DNA of 54,829 bases from JBJEQG01 sp051881635 (GTDB lineage Bacteria; Bacillota; Clostridia; Oscillospirales; Acutalibacteraceae), in contig JBJEQG010000086.1 in assembly GCA_051881635.1 (NCBI GenBank), forward strand, positions 1 through 54,829. The letters are read 5' to 3'. Below, piece after piece: positions 1 to 5,159 of this stretch. The position numbers and the translations under genes were made by a program. Each line of letters begins with the position of its first letter. The first letter of the stretch is position 1. Below the pieces are notes generated by a model, which was given only the letters and a program-made list of their open reading frames with translations, was not told the DNA's origin and ran no database searches.

Positions 1-2
1 AG

Positions 3-296
3 GACAGAGAACGCTTTGAGATTATGCAAAAAGTCGGATTGGATTATCATGACATCAAAAAATCCATTCGCTCTCAAATTCTGACGGTCTTTTTCTTACC
101 GTTAATTGTAGCAGGTATTCATATTATTTTTGCTTATCCGATTATTCTCCAACTTGTCAAGATGTTGGTTCTTGCAAGTGCGGAAACTTTACTGATATGC
201 ACATTGACTTGTTTTGCCATCTTTACTTTATTCTATATTATTGTTTATATCCTGACTGCACGCACCTACTATAAATTGGTTACGGTCAAAAATTAA
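3..296 (+). CDS. BceB-like ABC transporter permease, C-terminal fragment
   Basis: The open frame runs in from the window edge, so only about 97 C-terminal residues are present. The opening residues DRERFEIMQKVGLDYHD match the cytoplasmic loop of FtsX/BceB-type permeases that work with an ATPase in antimicrobial-peptide (bacitracin-like) sensing and export. Two hydrophobic segments follow, and the protein ends in YYKLVTVKN. The family usually has about 600-700 residues, so most of the gene and its ATPase partner lie upstream of the window. It converges on the RlaP gene and shares a bidirectional terminator with it. Family assignment is good; the substrate cannot be told. Confidence 0.72.
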   Translation, partial: DRERFEIMQKVGLDYHDIKKSIRSQILTVFFLPLIVAGIHIIFAYPIILQLVKMLVLASAETLLICTLTCFAIFTLFYIIVYILTARTYYKLVTVKN

Positions 297-326
297 AATC
301 CAATAGCCGTATTAAGACAAAAAAAT

Positions 327-370
327 TAAGGGAGAAACCTCAATTTAAATATGGGTTTCTCCCTTATTTT
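327..370. terminator. Bidirectional rho-independent terminator
   Basis: An inverted repeat (TAAGGGAGAAACC and GGGTTTCTCCCTTA) is flanked by A-rich sequence on the left and a T-tract on the right. It can therefore end both the permease transcript on the plus strand and the RNA-array/DUF2828/RlaP transcript on the minus strand. Confidence 0.88.
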
Positions 371-376
371 ATTTGA

Positions 377-1144
377 TTATATACTCCAAATCTCTTTTAA
401 TATATGAGCAAAAACAGTTTCCAAAGGTTCCATGCCTTGCGGTTTTTCTGAGGGTATGGATTTTATACTTTCGTTTAATGTTTCAATCATACGCTCAATA
501 TATAAATTGACGGCTTTCATTTTGGGCATAAGTTCTTTTTCCGATACATTCTTTTTTATTTCAAGAATGGTGTCGATATACGGTTTCATATCGGGTTCAA
601 GTTCGGCATTGACTAAATCCGAAAACAACATGGGCGGCGGTGTATGATGGTCTAAAATCCATTTACAAGCCAAAATCGGACGCAAAACATACAGATACTT
701 TTTTATCTTTACCATATCGCCTTTGAGATATTCACGATAGTTTTTAACCGCCATACTCAAATAATGATACATTCCCGACTTGGAGGAAAAATAGCGGTCA
801 ATCAGCGGTTTCAAAGCTCTCCATTGTGGCGTGTCACAATAAACAACAGGTGAACTTGCCCACTCGAACAGCGTTGGATTGGATTTATTAAGCAATCGCA
901 AGGCCTTTTGAATATCCCAGCCGTTAATATCAAAAACTTCATCAAGCTGCCCTTCAATAACATCTCTTGGGCGTATAATTTTTAGATACTCCTCCGGTTG
1001 GCAAACATAAATAAAACGAACATCATAATCGCTGTCTGGCGAGGCAAATCCCCATGCACGACTGCCTGACTCGGCGGCATACAGTATTTTTACATTTTTG
1101 CTTTGTTCAATTTCTTTCAGCTTTTGTTGAATTGTATGGTACAT
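377..1144 (-). CDS. RlaP-type (YcgL-like) nucleotidyltransferase
   Basis: This is a 255-residue member of the polymerase-beta-fold nucleotidyltransferases (RlaP, COG3541), which established work places in RNA-repair gene neighbourhoods. GSRAWGF (27-33) is the G-S motif and DSDYD (37-41) supplies the D-x-D metal ligands. The rest is an alpha-helical C-terminal half typical of the family, at normal length. A GGGAGG ribosome binding site precedes the ATG. It starts 38 bases after the DUF2828 stop and ends at a strong terminator, so it is the last gene of the array-DUF2828-RlaP unit. From the context I infer that it adds nucleotides to, or repairs ends of, the array RNAs or damaged tRNAs. Its actual substrate is unknown. 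Confidence 0.85.
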   Translation of the reverse strand: MYHTIQQKLKEIEQSKNVKILYAAESGSRAWGFASPDSDYDVRFIYVCQPEEYLKIIRPRDVIEGQLDEVFDINGWDIQKALRLLNKSNPTLFEWASSPVVYCDTPQWRALKPLIDRYFSSKSGMYHYLSMAVKNYREYLKGDMVKIKKYLYVLRPILACKWILDHHTPPPMLFSDLVNAELEPDMKPYIDTILEIKKNVSEKELMPKMKAVNLYIERMIETLNESIKSIPSEKPQGMEPLETVFAHILKEIWSI

Positions 1145-1182
1145 CGGGTTTACCTCCCCTCTCTGTAATTTTAGAAAATGGA

Positions 1183-2453
1183 TTATGCCGTAATCTTTGC
1201 ATAGCGTTCCGAGTTCAAAACGCTCAGCATAAATTCATAAGGTGTTGTCATGCCTGCAATCATTGAAAACAATTTCGGTGTACAACCGGAAACAAGCATG
1301 ACACCCTGTTCATTCATTNNNNNNNNNNNNNNNNNNNNNNNNNNNNNNNNNNNNNNNNNNNNNNNNNNNNNNNNNNNNNNNNNNNNNNNNNNNNNNNNNN
1401 NNNNNNNNNNNNNNNNNNGGGCTTTTCCGAAAACATGATGAAATGGTTTTTGAATACACCTGTATTGCGTTCCGCAAAATAAAGACCAAGTGAAAGTGCC
1501 ACAGATGCCGGACTCGGATTTAATTGTGTATACATTGAACCGGAAGTGTCAATAACCGCAAGGGCGTTTCGGCTGTCGCAATAGTTCGGTAATGCGTTCC
1601 ATGTGGTATTCAAAACGGTCAATTCTTCCTCAGAAGCGTCTTTTAAGGAACAACCGTTCCAACGATAAAATTTTTGAATAAAAGGCTCAACAAGTTCATA
1701 CGGTGCAAGCGAGCCTGTGTGCATAACCGCCTCACCTGAATTAACCTTTTTGAGAAATTCATTATAGCGTTCCTTATCGTTGCGGAGAAAAGCCGCCCGA
1801 TACTTATACAGGGCTTTGGAGGGCTGTTTCTCGTAATCAAAGGAATAGTCTTTCTCTCGGAGGTTATTCTCGATAATTTGAATTTTCTTGCGAAGCCGTA
1901 CAAGCGTTTTACGATATGCCGCCTCTGTCATATCAAGGGCATGACACAGCTTTTTGGCATTACGAACTGTATTGGAATTGGAGGCATTGACGGACGGCAA
2001 CCATTTTGCCAACAGGGAAACATTCTCCCCCTGTTCCAAATTCTTACAGTCGGTATCAAGCTGTTTCTTTATGTATTCAATAGCGTCCTTTTCGCATTTT
2101 GTACCCAAAAGGGCAAGCAAATCATCATAGCGACCGTATTCTGCAATATACTCGATGTTTTTCTGCACCGATTGGGGCTTATTGTTTGCAAGCCAATTCA
2201 TAATAATGCGTGAAACACGGCGTTCACCCAAACCGCCCCGAACATCACGGGCAAAAAACAGGGTCTTCATAGCTATATCGGGATTTTCCGTATAAGCTCT
2301 TATAAAACGGTTAAGGATTTCTTCTTTTTCGGCGTTTCGGATTGCTCCGACTGTCGAGAAAAAGTCAAGGCAATCGGAATTTGTACTTGCGTTTGTAACC
2401 GCACCATTTTCGGTTAAGGTTTCGTTTGATTGTTTTTTAAGATATTCCAACAT
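1183..2453 (-). CDS. DUF2828/Ro60-like protein with C-terminal vWA domain (interrupted by N gap)
   Basis: The N-terminal helical region carries ARDVRGGLGERR, YGRYDDLLAL and LAKWLPS, typical of DUF2828. A von Willebrand A domain starts at AVIDTSGSM (MIDAS Asp302). After the N run the last 45 residues resume in another frame with GVMLVSGCTPKLF, the conserved end of this family. A helical-repeat plus vWA layout is shared with Ro60/TROVE proteins, which bind Y RNAs; homology to Ro60 itself is inference. I chose the ATG at 2453 because AGGAGG (2463-2468) sits 9 bases upstream; the longer TTG start at 2486 would begin inside an RNA module. I estimate the real gap hides about 100-120 residues, more than 100 Ns could encode. 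The RNA array is its 5' leader and RlaP follows. Confidence 0.85.
1319..1418. other. Assembly gap (100 N) inside the DUF2828 gene
   Basis: A run of exactly 100 Ns is a nominal scaffold gap. The coding frame differs on the two sides, as expected if the true gap length is not 100. The flanking peptide segments are the vWA beta strand ending FSEKP and the family's C-terminal LVSG segment, so one continuous gene is likely. Confidence 0.95.
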
Positions 2454-2484
2454 GGGAAAATCCCTCCTTTTTAAAGTTTTTAAC

Positions 2485-2537
2485 AAGGCACTGTTTTTTT
2501 ATATCCCCAATATAAAAATATTTGCTGTCAGTGCCTT
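2485..2537 (-). ncRNA. Array module B3, UUGGGGA-loop hairpin
   Basis: The closing stem is AAGGCACUG with CAGUGCCUU (9 bp), with ACAGC inside the 5' strand. The head is an 8-bp A/U stem (2496-2518) with a 7-nt loop UUGGGGA. Read as an anticodon loop this is U32 U33 GGG G37 A38, the pattern of tRNA-Pro(GGG); a further U-A pair could shrink the loop to five bases. It ends 17 bases upstream of the AGGAGG of the DUF2828 gene, so its folding could influence translation. Confidence 0.7.
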
Positions 2538-2548
2538 TATTTTTCGAC

Positions 2549-2657
2549 AAGACACAATTTTTTAATGAAAGGGAATCGAACCCCTTATACTGCAACCTTA
2601 TCAGTTGCAGTACCTTACCATCTAAGTCATTGCCTTAAATATTGCTGTTTGTGTCTT
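2549..2657 (-). ncRNA. Array module C3, almost complete tRNA-like RNA
   Basis: The outer clamp is AAGACACA with UGUGUCUU, followed by AACAGC. Inside sits a 68-base tRNA-like core (2564-2631). It has a 4-bp acceptor-like stem (AAUG/CAUU), a D-arm ACUU-AGAUGGUA-AGGU with the GG pair, an anticodon-like arm of 8 bp with loop UGAUAAG, and a canonical T-arm AGGGG-UUCGAUU-CCCUU. The CUGAUAAG string matches the tRNA-Ile(GAU) anticodon region, but here C32 pairs, so the loop register is shifted. There is no CCA end, so it is not an ordinary tRNA gene. Confidence 0.75.
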
Positions 2658-2660
2658 TTC

Positions 2661-2712
2661 AAAGCACATAATTTACGATTGACAGTCGTATCAAAATTGC
2701 TGTCTGTGCTTT
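2661..2712 (-). ncRNA. Array module A4, anticodon-arm mimic CUGUCAA
   Basis: The clamp is AAAGCACA with UGUGCUUU, then GACAGC. The head hairpin (2674-2690) is a 5-bp stem UACGA/UCGUA with the 7-nt loop CUGUCAA. U is at position 33 and GUC sits in the anticodon positions, as in tRNA-Asp, though A38 differs from the usual C. A lower AAUU/AAUU helix replaces the UUAC/GUAA helix of the other A modules, which supports pairing there. Confidence 0.72.
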
Positions 2713-2759
2713 TTATCAGGATTGTTTACAGATAACTGTTTTGGAAATCATATTATAAC
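2713..2759 (-). ncRNA. Array linker L2 between B2 and A4
   Basis: This 47-base linker has the same length as the other copy. It can form UUAUC-N13-GAUAA (2713-2735) and contains AACAG and a TATAAT-like string. No convincing -35 lies at the right distance, so I read it as a structured spacer rather than a promoter. Confidence 0.5.
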
Positions 2760-2820
2760 AAGGCACTGTTCATATAAAATCTGAATGATTTTTTCTCCTA
2801 ATATTTGCTGTAAGTGCCTT
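2760..2820 (-). ncRNA. Array module B2, A/U-rich hairpin
   Basis: The clamp is AAGGCACU with AGUGCCUU (8 bp plus a mismatch), followed by ACAGCAAAU. The head has AAAAUC/GAUUUU around a short loop AUUCA, with an AGGAG-containing bulge on the 5' side. It is nearly identical to B1 and lacks a U at the position-33 equivalent, so I do not call it an anticodon mimic. Confidence 0.65.
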
Positions 2821-2831
2821 TATTTTTTAGC

Positions 2832-2891
2832 AAGACACAATCGGGATTTGAACCCGTATGCTATACCATTAAGTACCGCTGTTTGTGTCTT
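2832..2891 (-). ncRNA. Array module C2, short tRNA-like RNA
   Basis: A 9-bp clamp AAGACACAA/UUGUGUCUU acts as acceptor-like stem. A D-arm-like hairpin GUAC-UUAAUG-GUAU and a T-arm CGGG-UUCAAAU-CCCG (2842-2856) follow, but there is no anticodon arm. It is six bases shorter than C1, missing exactly the segment that could form a mini-arm. Confidence 0.72.
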
Positions 2892-2894
2892 TAC

Positions 2895-2953
2895 AAAGCA
2901 CATTATTACTTGTACGATTAAAAGTCGTATGTAAGGATTGCTGTCTGTGCTTT
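2895..2953 (-). ncRNA. Array module A3, tRNA-Lys(UUU) anticodon-arm mimic
   Basis: The clamp is AAAGCACA/UGUGCUUU with GACAGC. The head hairpin (2913-2929) is UACGA-CUUUUAA-UCGUA. The 7-nt loop equals the tRNA-Lys(UUU) anticodon loop. From its sixth base onward it is identical to the sequence that opens the next contig after the N run, so A3 and A2 may be one physical copy. Confidence 0.75.
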
Positions 2954-2954
2954 T

Positions 2955-3054
2955 NNNNNNNNNNNNNNNNNNNNNNNNNNNNNNNNNNNNNNNNNNNNNN
3001 NNNNNNNNNNNNNNNNNNNNNNNNNNNNNNNNNNNNNNNNNNNNNNNNNNNNNN
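2955..3054. other. Assembly gap (100 N) within the RNA array
   Basis: The 55 bases before the gap (2900-2954) are identical to the 55 bases after it (3055-3109). This fits two contig ends that overlap in a repeat rather than a real 100-base unknown. The true array may have exactly three A-C-B units, or more if units were collapsed. Confidence 0.9.
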
Positions 3055-3108
3055 ACATTATTACTTGTACGATTAAAAGTCGTATGTAAGGATTGCTGTC
3101 TGTGCTTT
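3055..3108 (-). ncRNA. Array module A2 (truncated by gap), tRNA-Lys(UUU) anticodon-arm mimic
   Basis: It carries the same UACGA-CUUUUAA-UCGUA hairpin (3068-3084) and GACAGC motif as A1 and A3. The 3' clamp strand is partly lost in the N run. It is possibly the same copy as A3. Confidence 0.65.
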
Positions 3109-3155
3109 TCATCTCGATTGCTTAAGGATAACTGTTTTGGAAATCATATTATAAC
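3109..3155 (-). ncRNA. Array linker L1 between B1 and A2
   Basis: This 47-base linker corresponds to L2. The stem UUAUC/GAUGA (3110-3131) keeps pairing through a G-U wobble although the loop sequence differs, which supports a conserved hairpin. Confidence 0.5.
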
Positions 3156-3217
3156 AAGGCACTGTTTATATAAAATCTGGAATGATTTTTTCTCCTAATA
3201 TTTGCTGTCAGTGCCTT
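3156..3217 (-). ncRNA. Array module B1, A/U-rich hairpin
   Basis: The clamp is AAGGCACUG/CAGUGCCUU (9 bp) with ACAGCAAAU. The head is AAAAUC/GAUUUU with loop AUUCCA. It is close to B2, differing mainly by one base in the loop. Confidence 0.65.
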
Positions 3218-3228
3218 TATTTTTTAGC

Positions 3229-3294
3229 AAGACACAATCGGGATTTGAACCCGTATGCTATTCATATACCATTAAGTACCGCTGTTTGTGTCTT
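3229..3294 (-). ncRNA. Array module C1, tRNA-like RNA with mini anticodon arm
   Basis: A 9-bp clamp AAGACACAA/UUGUGUCUU, D-arm-like GUAC-UUAAUG-GUAU and T-arm CGGG-UUCAAAU-CCCG (3239-3253) are present. Compared with C2 it has six extra bases that allow a small AUG/CAU hairpin where the anticodon arm would be. The T-loop is canonical (UUCAAAU). Confidence 0.74.
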
Positions 3295-3297
3295 TAC

Positions 3298-3356
3298 AAA
3301 GCACATTATTACTTGTACGATTAAAAGTCGTATGTAAGGATTGCTGTCTGTGCTTT
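3298..3356 (-). ncRNA. Array module A1, tRNA-Lys(UUU) anticodon-arm mimic
   Basis: This is the first module in transcription order. The clamp AAAGCACA/UGUGCUUU (8 bp) encloses GACAGC and a lower UUAC/GUAA helix. The 17-base hairpin UACGA-CUUUUAA-UCGUA (3316-3332) has exactly the 5-bp stem and 7-nt loop of an anticodon arm, with U33 and anticodon UUU. Confidence 0.77.
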
Positions 3357-3450
3357 TGTGCTTTAATAATATCATAATATTTTCCAATAATCTCGGAAAA
3401 AAAGTTGCGAACTCTATTTTTTTCAGATTTTGTATGACCAAAAAATATTT
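3357..3450 (-). promoter_or_regulatory. Leader upstream of the RNA array; possible promoter and operator
   Basis: This AT-rich 94-base stretch separates the GNAT stop from the array. TATGAT and TATTAT strings lie just upstream of module A1, but no clear -35 is present. A small palindrome AGTTGCGAACT (3403-3413) flanked by A and T runs could be an operator. The array may instead be read through from the GNAT promoter, since no terminator separates them. Confidence 0.35.
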
Positions 3451-4008
3451 TTACTGTTTGCCCTTTATATAATCTTCTTTTAAAATTGCATAGTAACAGC
3501 AATCGCACAATCCTGTATTATTTCTGCCAATTTGCCGTAATGTTCCCTCATAAGTCATACCGCATTTTTGCATAACCCTGCCTGAATTGGAATTATTGAC
3601 ATCATGTCTTGCCTCTATACGGTTAATTCCCTCTTGTTTAAACAGAAAATCAATAACGGCTTGCAATGCCTCCGATGTTATACCTTTATGCCAATATTTC
3701 TTTCCGATACAATAGCCGATTGCAACCATGCCGACTGTATCTTCATGGGCTACAACGCCGATACTGCCGATAGGTCTGTCGCTGCCGTCATTATATACGA
3801 TTGCCCATTTATAGCAAAAATCGGTTTCGTACTCCTTAACCCACAGCTCCAAAACATATTTTGTCACCTCTATGCTTTCATGAGGCGGCCATGTTAAAAA
3901 CTTTGTAACTTCACTATCAGATGCCCAATTTTCATACATAGCCTCCGCATCATCTATGCGGAACTTCCGCAAGGTCAGTCTTTCTGTCTTTATCGTTTCT
4001 GTTGCCAT
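3451..4008 (-). CDS. GNAT family N-acetyltransferase (RimJ/RimL type)
   Basis: This protein of about 185 residues has the RimJ/RimL pattern: TERLTLRKFRIDDAEAMYENW at the N-terminus, IGYCIGKKYWHKGITSEALQAVIDF as the acetyl-CoA segment, and RIEARHDVNNSNSGRVMQKCGM near the end. It transfers an acetyl group from acetyl-CoA, usually to a protein N-terminus or small molecule; the substrate is unknown. I chose the ATG at 4008; an upstream GTG at 4020 is too close to the GAAAGAG that would be the ribosome binding site. It has its own promoter and no terminator before the RNA array, so it could be co-transcribed with it. Confidence 0.85.
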   Translation of the reverse strand: MATETIKTERLTLRKFRIDDAEAMYENWASDSEVTKFLTWPPHESIEVTKYVLELWVKEYETDFCYKWAIVYNDGSDRPIGSIGVVAHEDTVGMVAIGYCIGKKYWHKGITSEALQAVIDFLFKQEGINRIEARHDVNNSNSGRVMQKCGMTYEGTLRQIGRNNTGLCDCCYYAILKEDYIKGKQ

Positions 4009-4042
4009 AGATTTTTCCACTCTTTCTTCTATATTTTTCTAT

Positions 4043-4071
4043 ATTTTACTTATCGAATAATACTTTGTCAA
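4043..4071 (-). promoter_or_regulatory. Sigma-A-type promoter of the GNAT gene
   Basis: On the minus strand TTGACA (4066-4071) is followed after 17 bases by TAAAAT (4043-4048), about 35 bases upstream of the start codon. Confidence 0.75.
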
Positions 4072-4125
4072 GACAACAAAATTCTTACTTTTAAAAAAAA
4101 TTTTATAATTTTTTTTAAAAAAGGC

Positions 4126-4154
4126 TTGACAATTATAAATTAAAGTCGTATAAT
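4126..4154 (+). promoter_or_regulatory. Consensus promoter of tRNA-Leu
   Basis: TTGACA (4126-4131), a 17-base spacer and TATAAT (4149-4154) form a perfect housekeeping promoter 18 bases before the tRNA. Confidence 0.92.
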
Positions 4155-4172
4155 AAAAAAGCACTCGGAAAT

Positions 4173-4259
4173 GCCGGTGTGATGGAATTGGCAGACGTAG
4201 TGGACTCAAAATCCACCGGTGGTGACACCGTGCCGGTTCGAGTCCGGCCACCGGCACCA
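4173..4259 (+). tRNA. tRNA-Leu(CAA)
   Basis: The 7-bp acceptor stem GCCGGTG/CACCGGC, discriminator A and encoded CCA end are visible. The anticodon arm GTGGA-CTCAAAA-TCCAC gives anticodon CAA. A long variable arm, as in class II tRNAs, lies between the anticodon arm and the T-arm (CCGG-TTCGAGT-CCGG). It has its own promoter and terminator, so it is monocistronic. Confidence 0.96.
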
Positions 4260-4260
4260 G

Positions 4261-4302
4261 AACCTCAGTTTTGATACTTTGTATCGGAACTGAGGTTTTT
4301 TC
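4261..4302 (+). terminator. Rho-independent terminator of tRNA-Leu
   Basis: AACCTCAGTT pairs with AACTGAGGTT (10 bp) and a T-tract follows. It starts one base after the CCA end. Confidence 0.92.
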
Positions 4303-4328
4303 TTAATTCAAAAAGGCGGTGAAAATTT

Positions 4329-5090
4329 ATGATATACATTACAGGCGATTGTCATGGAGAATGGCAACGGTTTTCCACACAAAATTTTCCTGAACAAAAA
4401 GAAATGACGCATGAAGATTTTGTTATCGTATGCGGCGATTTCGGTTTATGGAATGATGATAATAATGAACAGTGGTGGCTGAAATGGCTTGAAAGCAAAA
4501 GTTTTACCCTATTGTTCGTAGATGGAAACCATGAAAACTTTGACCGCCTATACAGTAATGAATTTGAAATTGTTGATTTTCACGACGGAAAAGCCCATAA
4601 AATCCGAAACAACATATATCATCTTATGCGTGGATATGTTTTTAATCTGTGTGGCAAAAAGTTTTTTGTTTTCGGCGGTGCAAGAAGTCATGATATTCGG
4701 GACGGCATACTTGATGCCAAAGATTTTAAAAGTACCAAAGAGTTGAAAGAAAAATGCAAGCGTATGAGCAAAGCGGGCAAACTCTTTCGTGTTAATCATC
4801 AATCCTGGTGGTGTCAAGAAATGCCCAATCAGGAAGAAATGGATTTCGGATTGAAAACGCTTGCCGAAAATGGGAATGAAGTTGATTTCATTATAAGCCA
4901 CTGTTGTCCTCAGCATATTGTTTCCGAACTTTTCGGTGATTTTTACAAAGCCGATGAATTGACCGAATATTTTGATAGGATTTCGGAAAGCGTTAAATTT
5001 AAAAAGTGGTTCTTTGGACATTACCATGACAATAAAAACATCTTGACAAGATACATTTTACTGTATGAACAAATCATAAGAATAGTATAA
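4329..5090 (+). CDS. Calcineurin-like metallophosphoesterase
   Basis: This 253-residue protein shows the five metallophosphoesterase motifs in order: GDCHGE (about 6-11), GDFG (about 37-40), GNHEN (about 67-71), ISHCCPQ (about 196-202) and GHYHD (about 229-233). Together these bind a two-metal centre that hydrolyses phosphoester bonds. Length is normal for the small stand-alone phosphatases of clostridia. No signal peptide is present, so it acts in the cytosol. An AGGCGGTG ribosome binding site precedes the start. It stands alone between two terminators. The substrate cannot be inferred. Confidence 0.88.
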   Translation: MIYITGDCHGEWQRFSTQNFPEQKEMTHEDFVIVCGDFGLWNDDNNEQWWLKWLESKSFTLLFVDGNHENFDRLYSNEFEIVDFHDGKAHKIRNNIYHLMRGYVFNLCGKKFFVFGGARSHDIRDGILDAKDFKSTKELKEKCKRMSKAGKLFRVNHQSWWCQEMPNQEEMDFGLKTLAENGNEVDFIISHCCPQHIVSELFGDFYKADELTEYFDRISESVKFKKWFFGHYHDNKNILTRYILLYEQIIRIV

Positions 5091-5132
5091 AAATAAGGGG
5101 AAAACCTCGATTGCAGGTTTTCCCCTTATTTA
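5089..5132. terminator. Bidirectional rho-independent terminator
   Basis: AAATAAGGGGAAAACCT pairs with AGGTTTTCCCCTTATTT. It serves the phosphoesterase gene and, on the minus strand, the end of the iscS-thiI-sortase unit. Confidence 0.9.
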
Positions 5133-5159
5133 ATTGAAATATGTAAACGAAATGGTCGA

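Larger units (their letters stand above)
2485..3356 (-). ncRNA. Array of Y-RNA-like, tRNA- and anticodon-mimicking RNA modules
   Basis: Read on the minus strand, the stretch is three repeats of the order A-C-B, followed directly by the DUF2828 ribosome binding site. Spacings are fixed: 3 bases A to C, 11 A-rich bases C to B, 47 bases B to the next A. Each module is closed by a stem of 8-9 bp whose central pair covaries (AAGCACA/UGUGCUU, AAGACAC/GUGUCUU, AAGGCAC/GUGCCUU). Each has ACAGC directly inside the 5' strand. The heads differ: anticodon-like hairpins (A), tRNA-like folds (C), and A/U-rich hairpins (B). T-arm orientation and the adjacent ORF fix the strand. Constant clamps with variable heads recall Y RNAs, which tether substrates to Ro proteins. 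Function is inferred. The N run at 2955-3054 makes copy number uncertain. Confidence 0.8.

Noticed and set aside
2454..2486. TTG at 2486 as start of the DUF2828 gene
   Set aside because: That reading would put the AGGAGG ribosome binding site inside the coding region and begin within RNA module B3.
2549..2657. Calling module C3 an ordinary tRNA-Ile(GAU)
   Set aside because: The anticodon loop register is wrong (C32 pairs, so G is at 33), the acceptor-like stem is only 4 bp and no CCA end exists.
2752..3153. TATAAT-like strings in the 47-base linkers as internal promoters
   Set aside because: The sequence 17 bases upstream (ATTTTA) is not a -35 element, and both linkers look structured.
2760..3217. 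Loops of B1 and B2 as tRNA-Glu(UUC) anticodon mimics
   Set aside because: UUC occurs in or near the loop, but U33 is missing, loop length differs between copies (5 and 6 nt) and the flanking C-G would pair.
2485..3356. Interpreting the repeated region as a CRISPR array or simple tandem repeat
   Set aside because: Repeats are of three structural types in fixed order, with no unique spacers and no cas genes. Compensatory changes point to folded RNAs.
2885..3508. Short open frames running through the N run and the RNA array
   Set aside because: They are translations of repeated structured RNA, lack ribosome binding sites and differ between copies.
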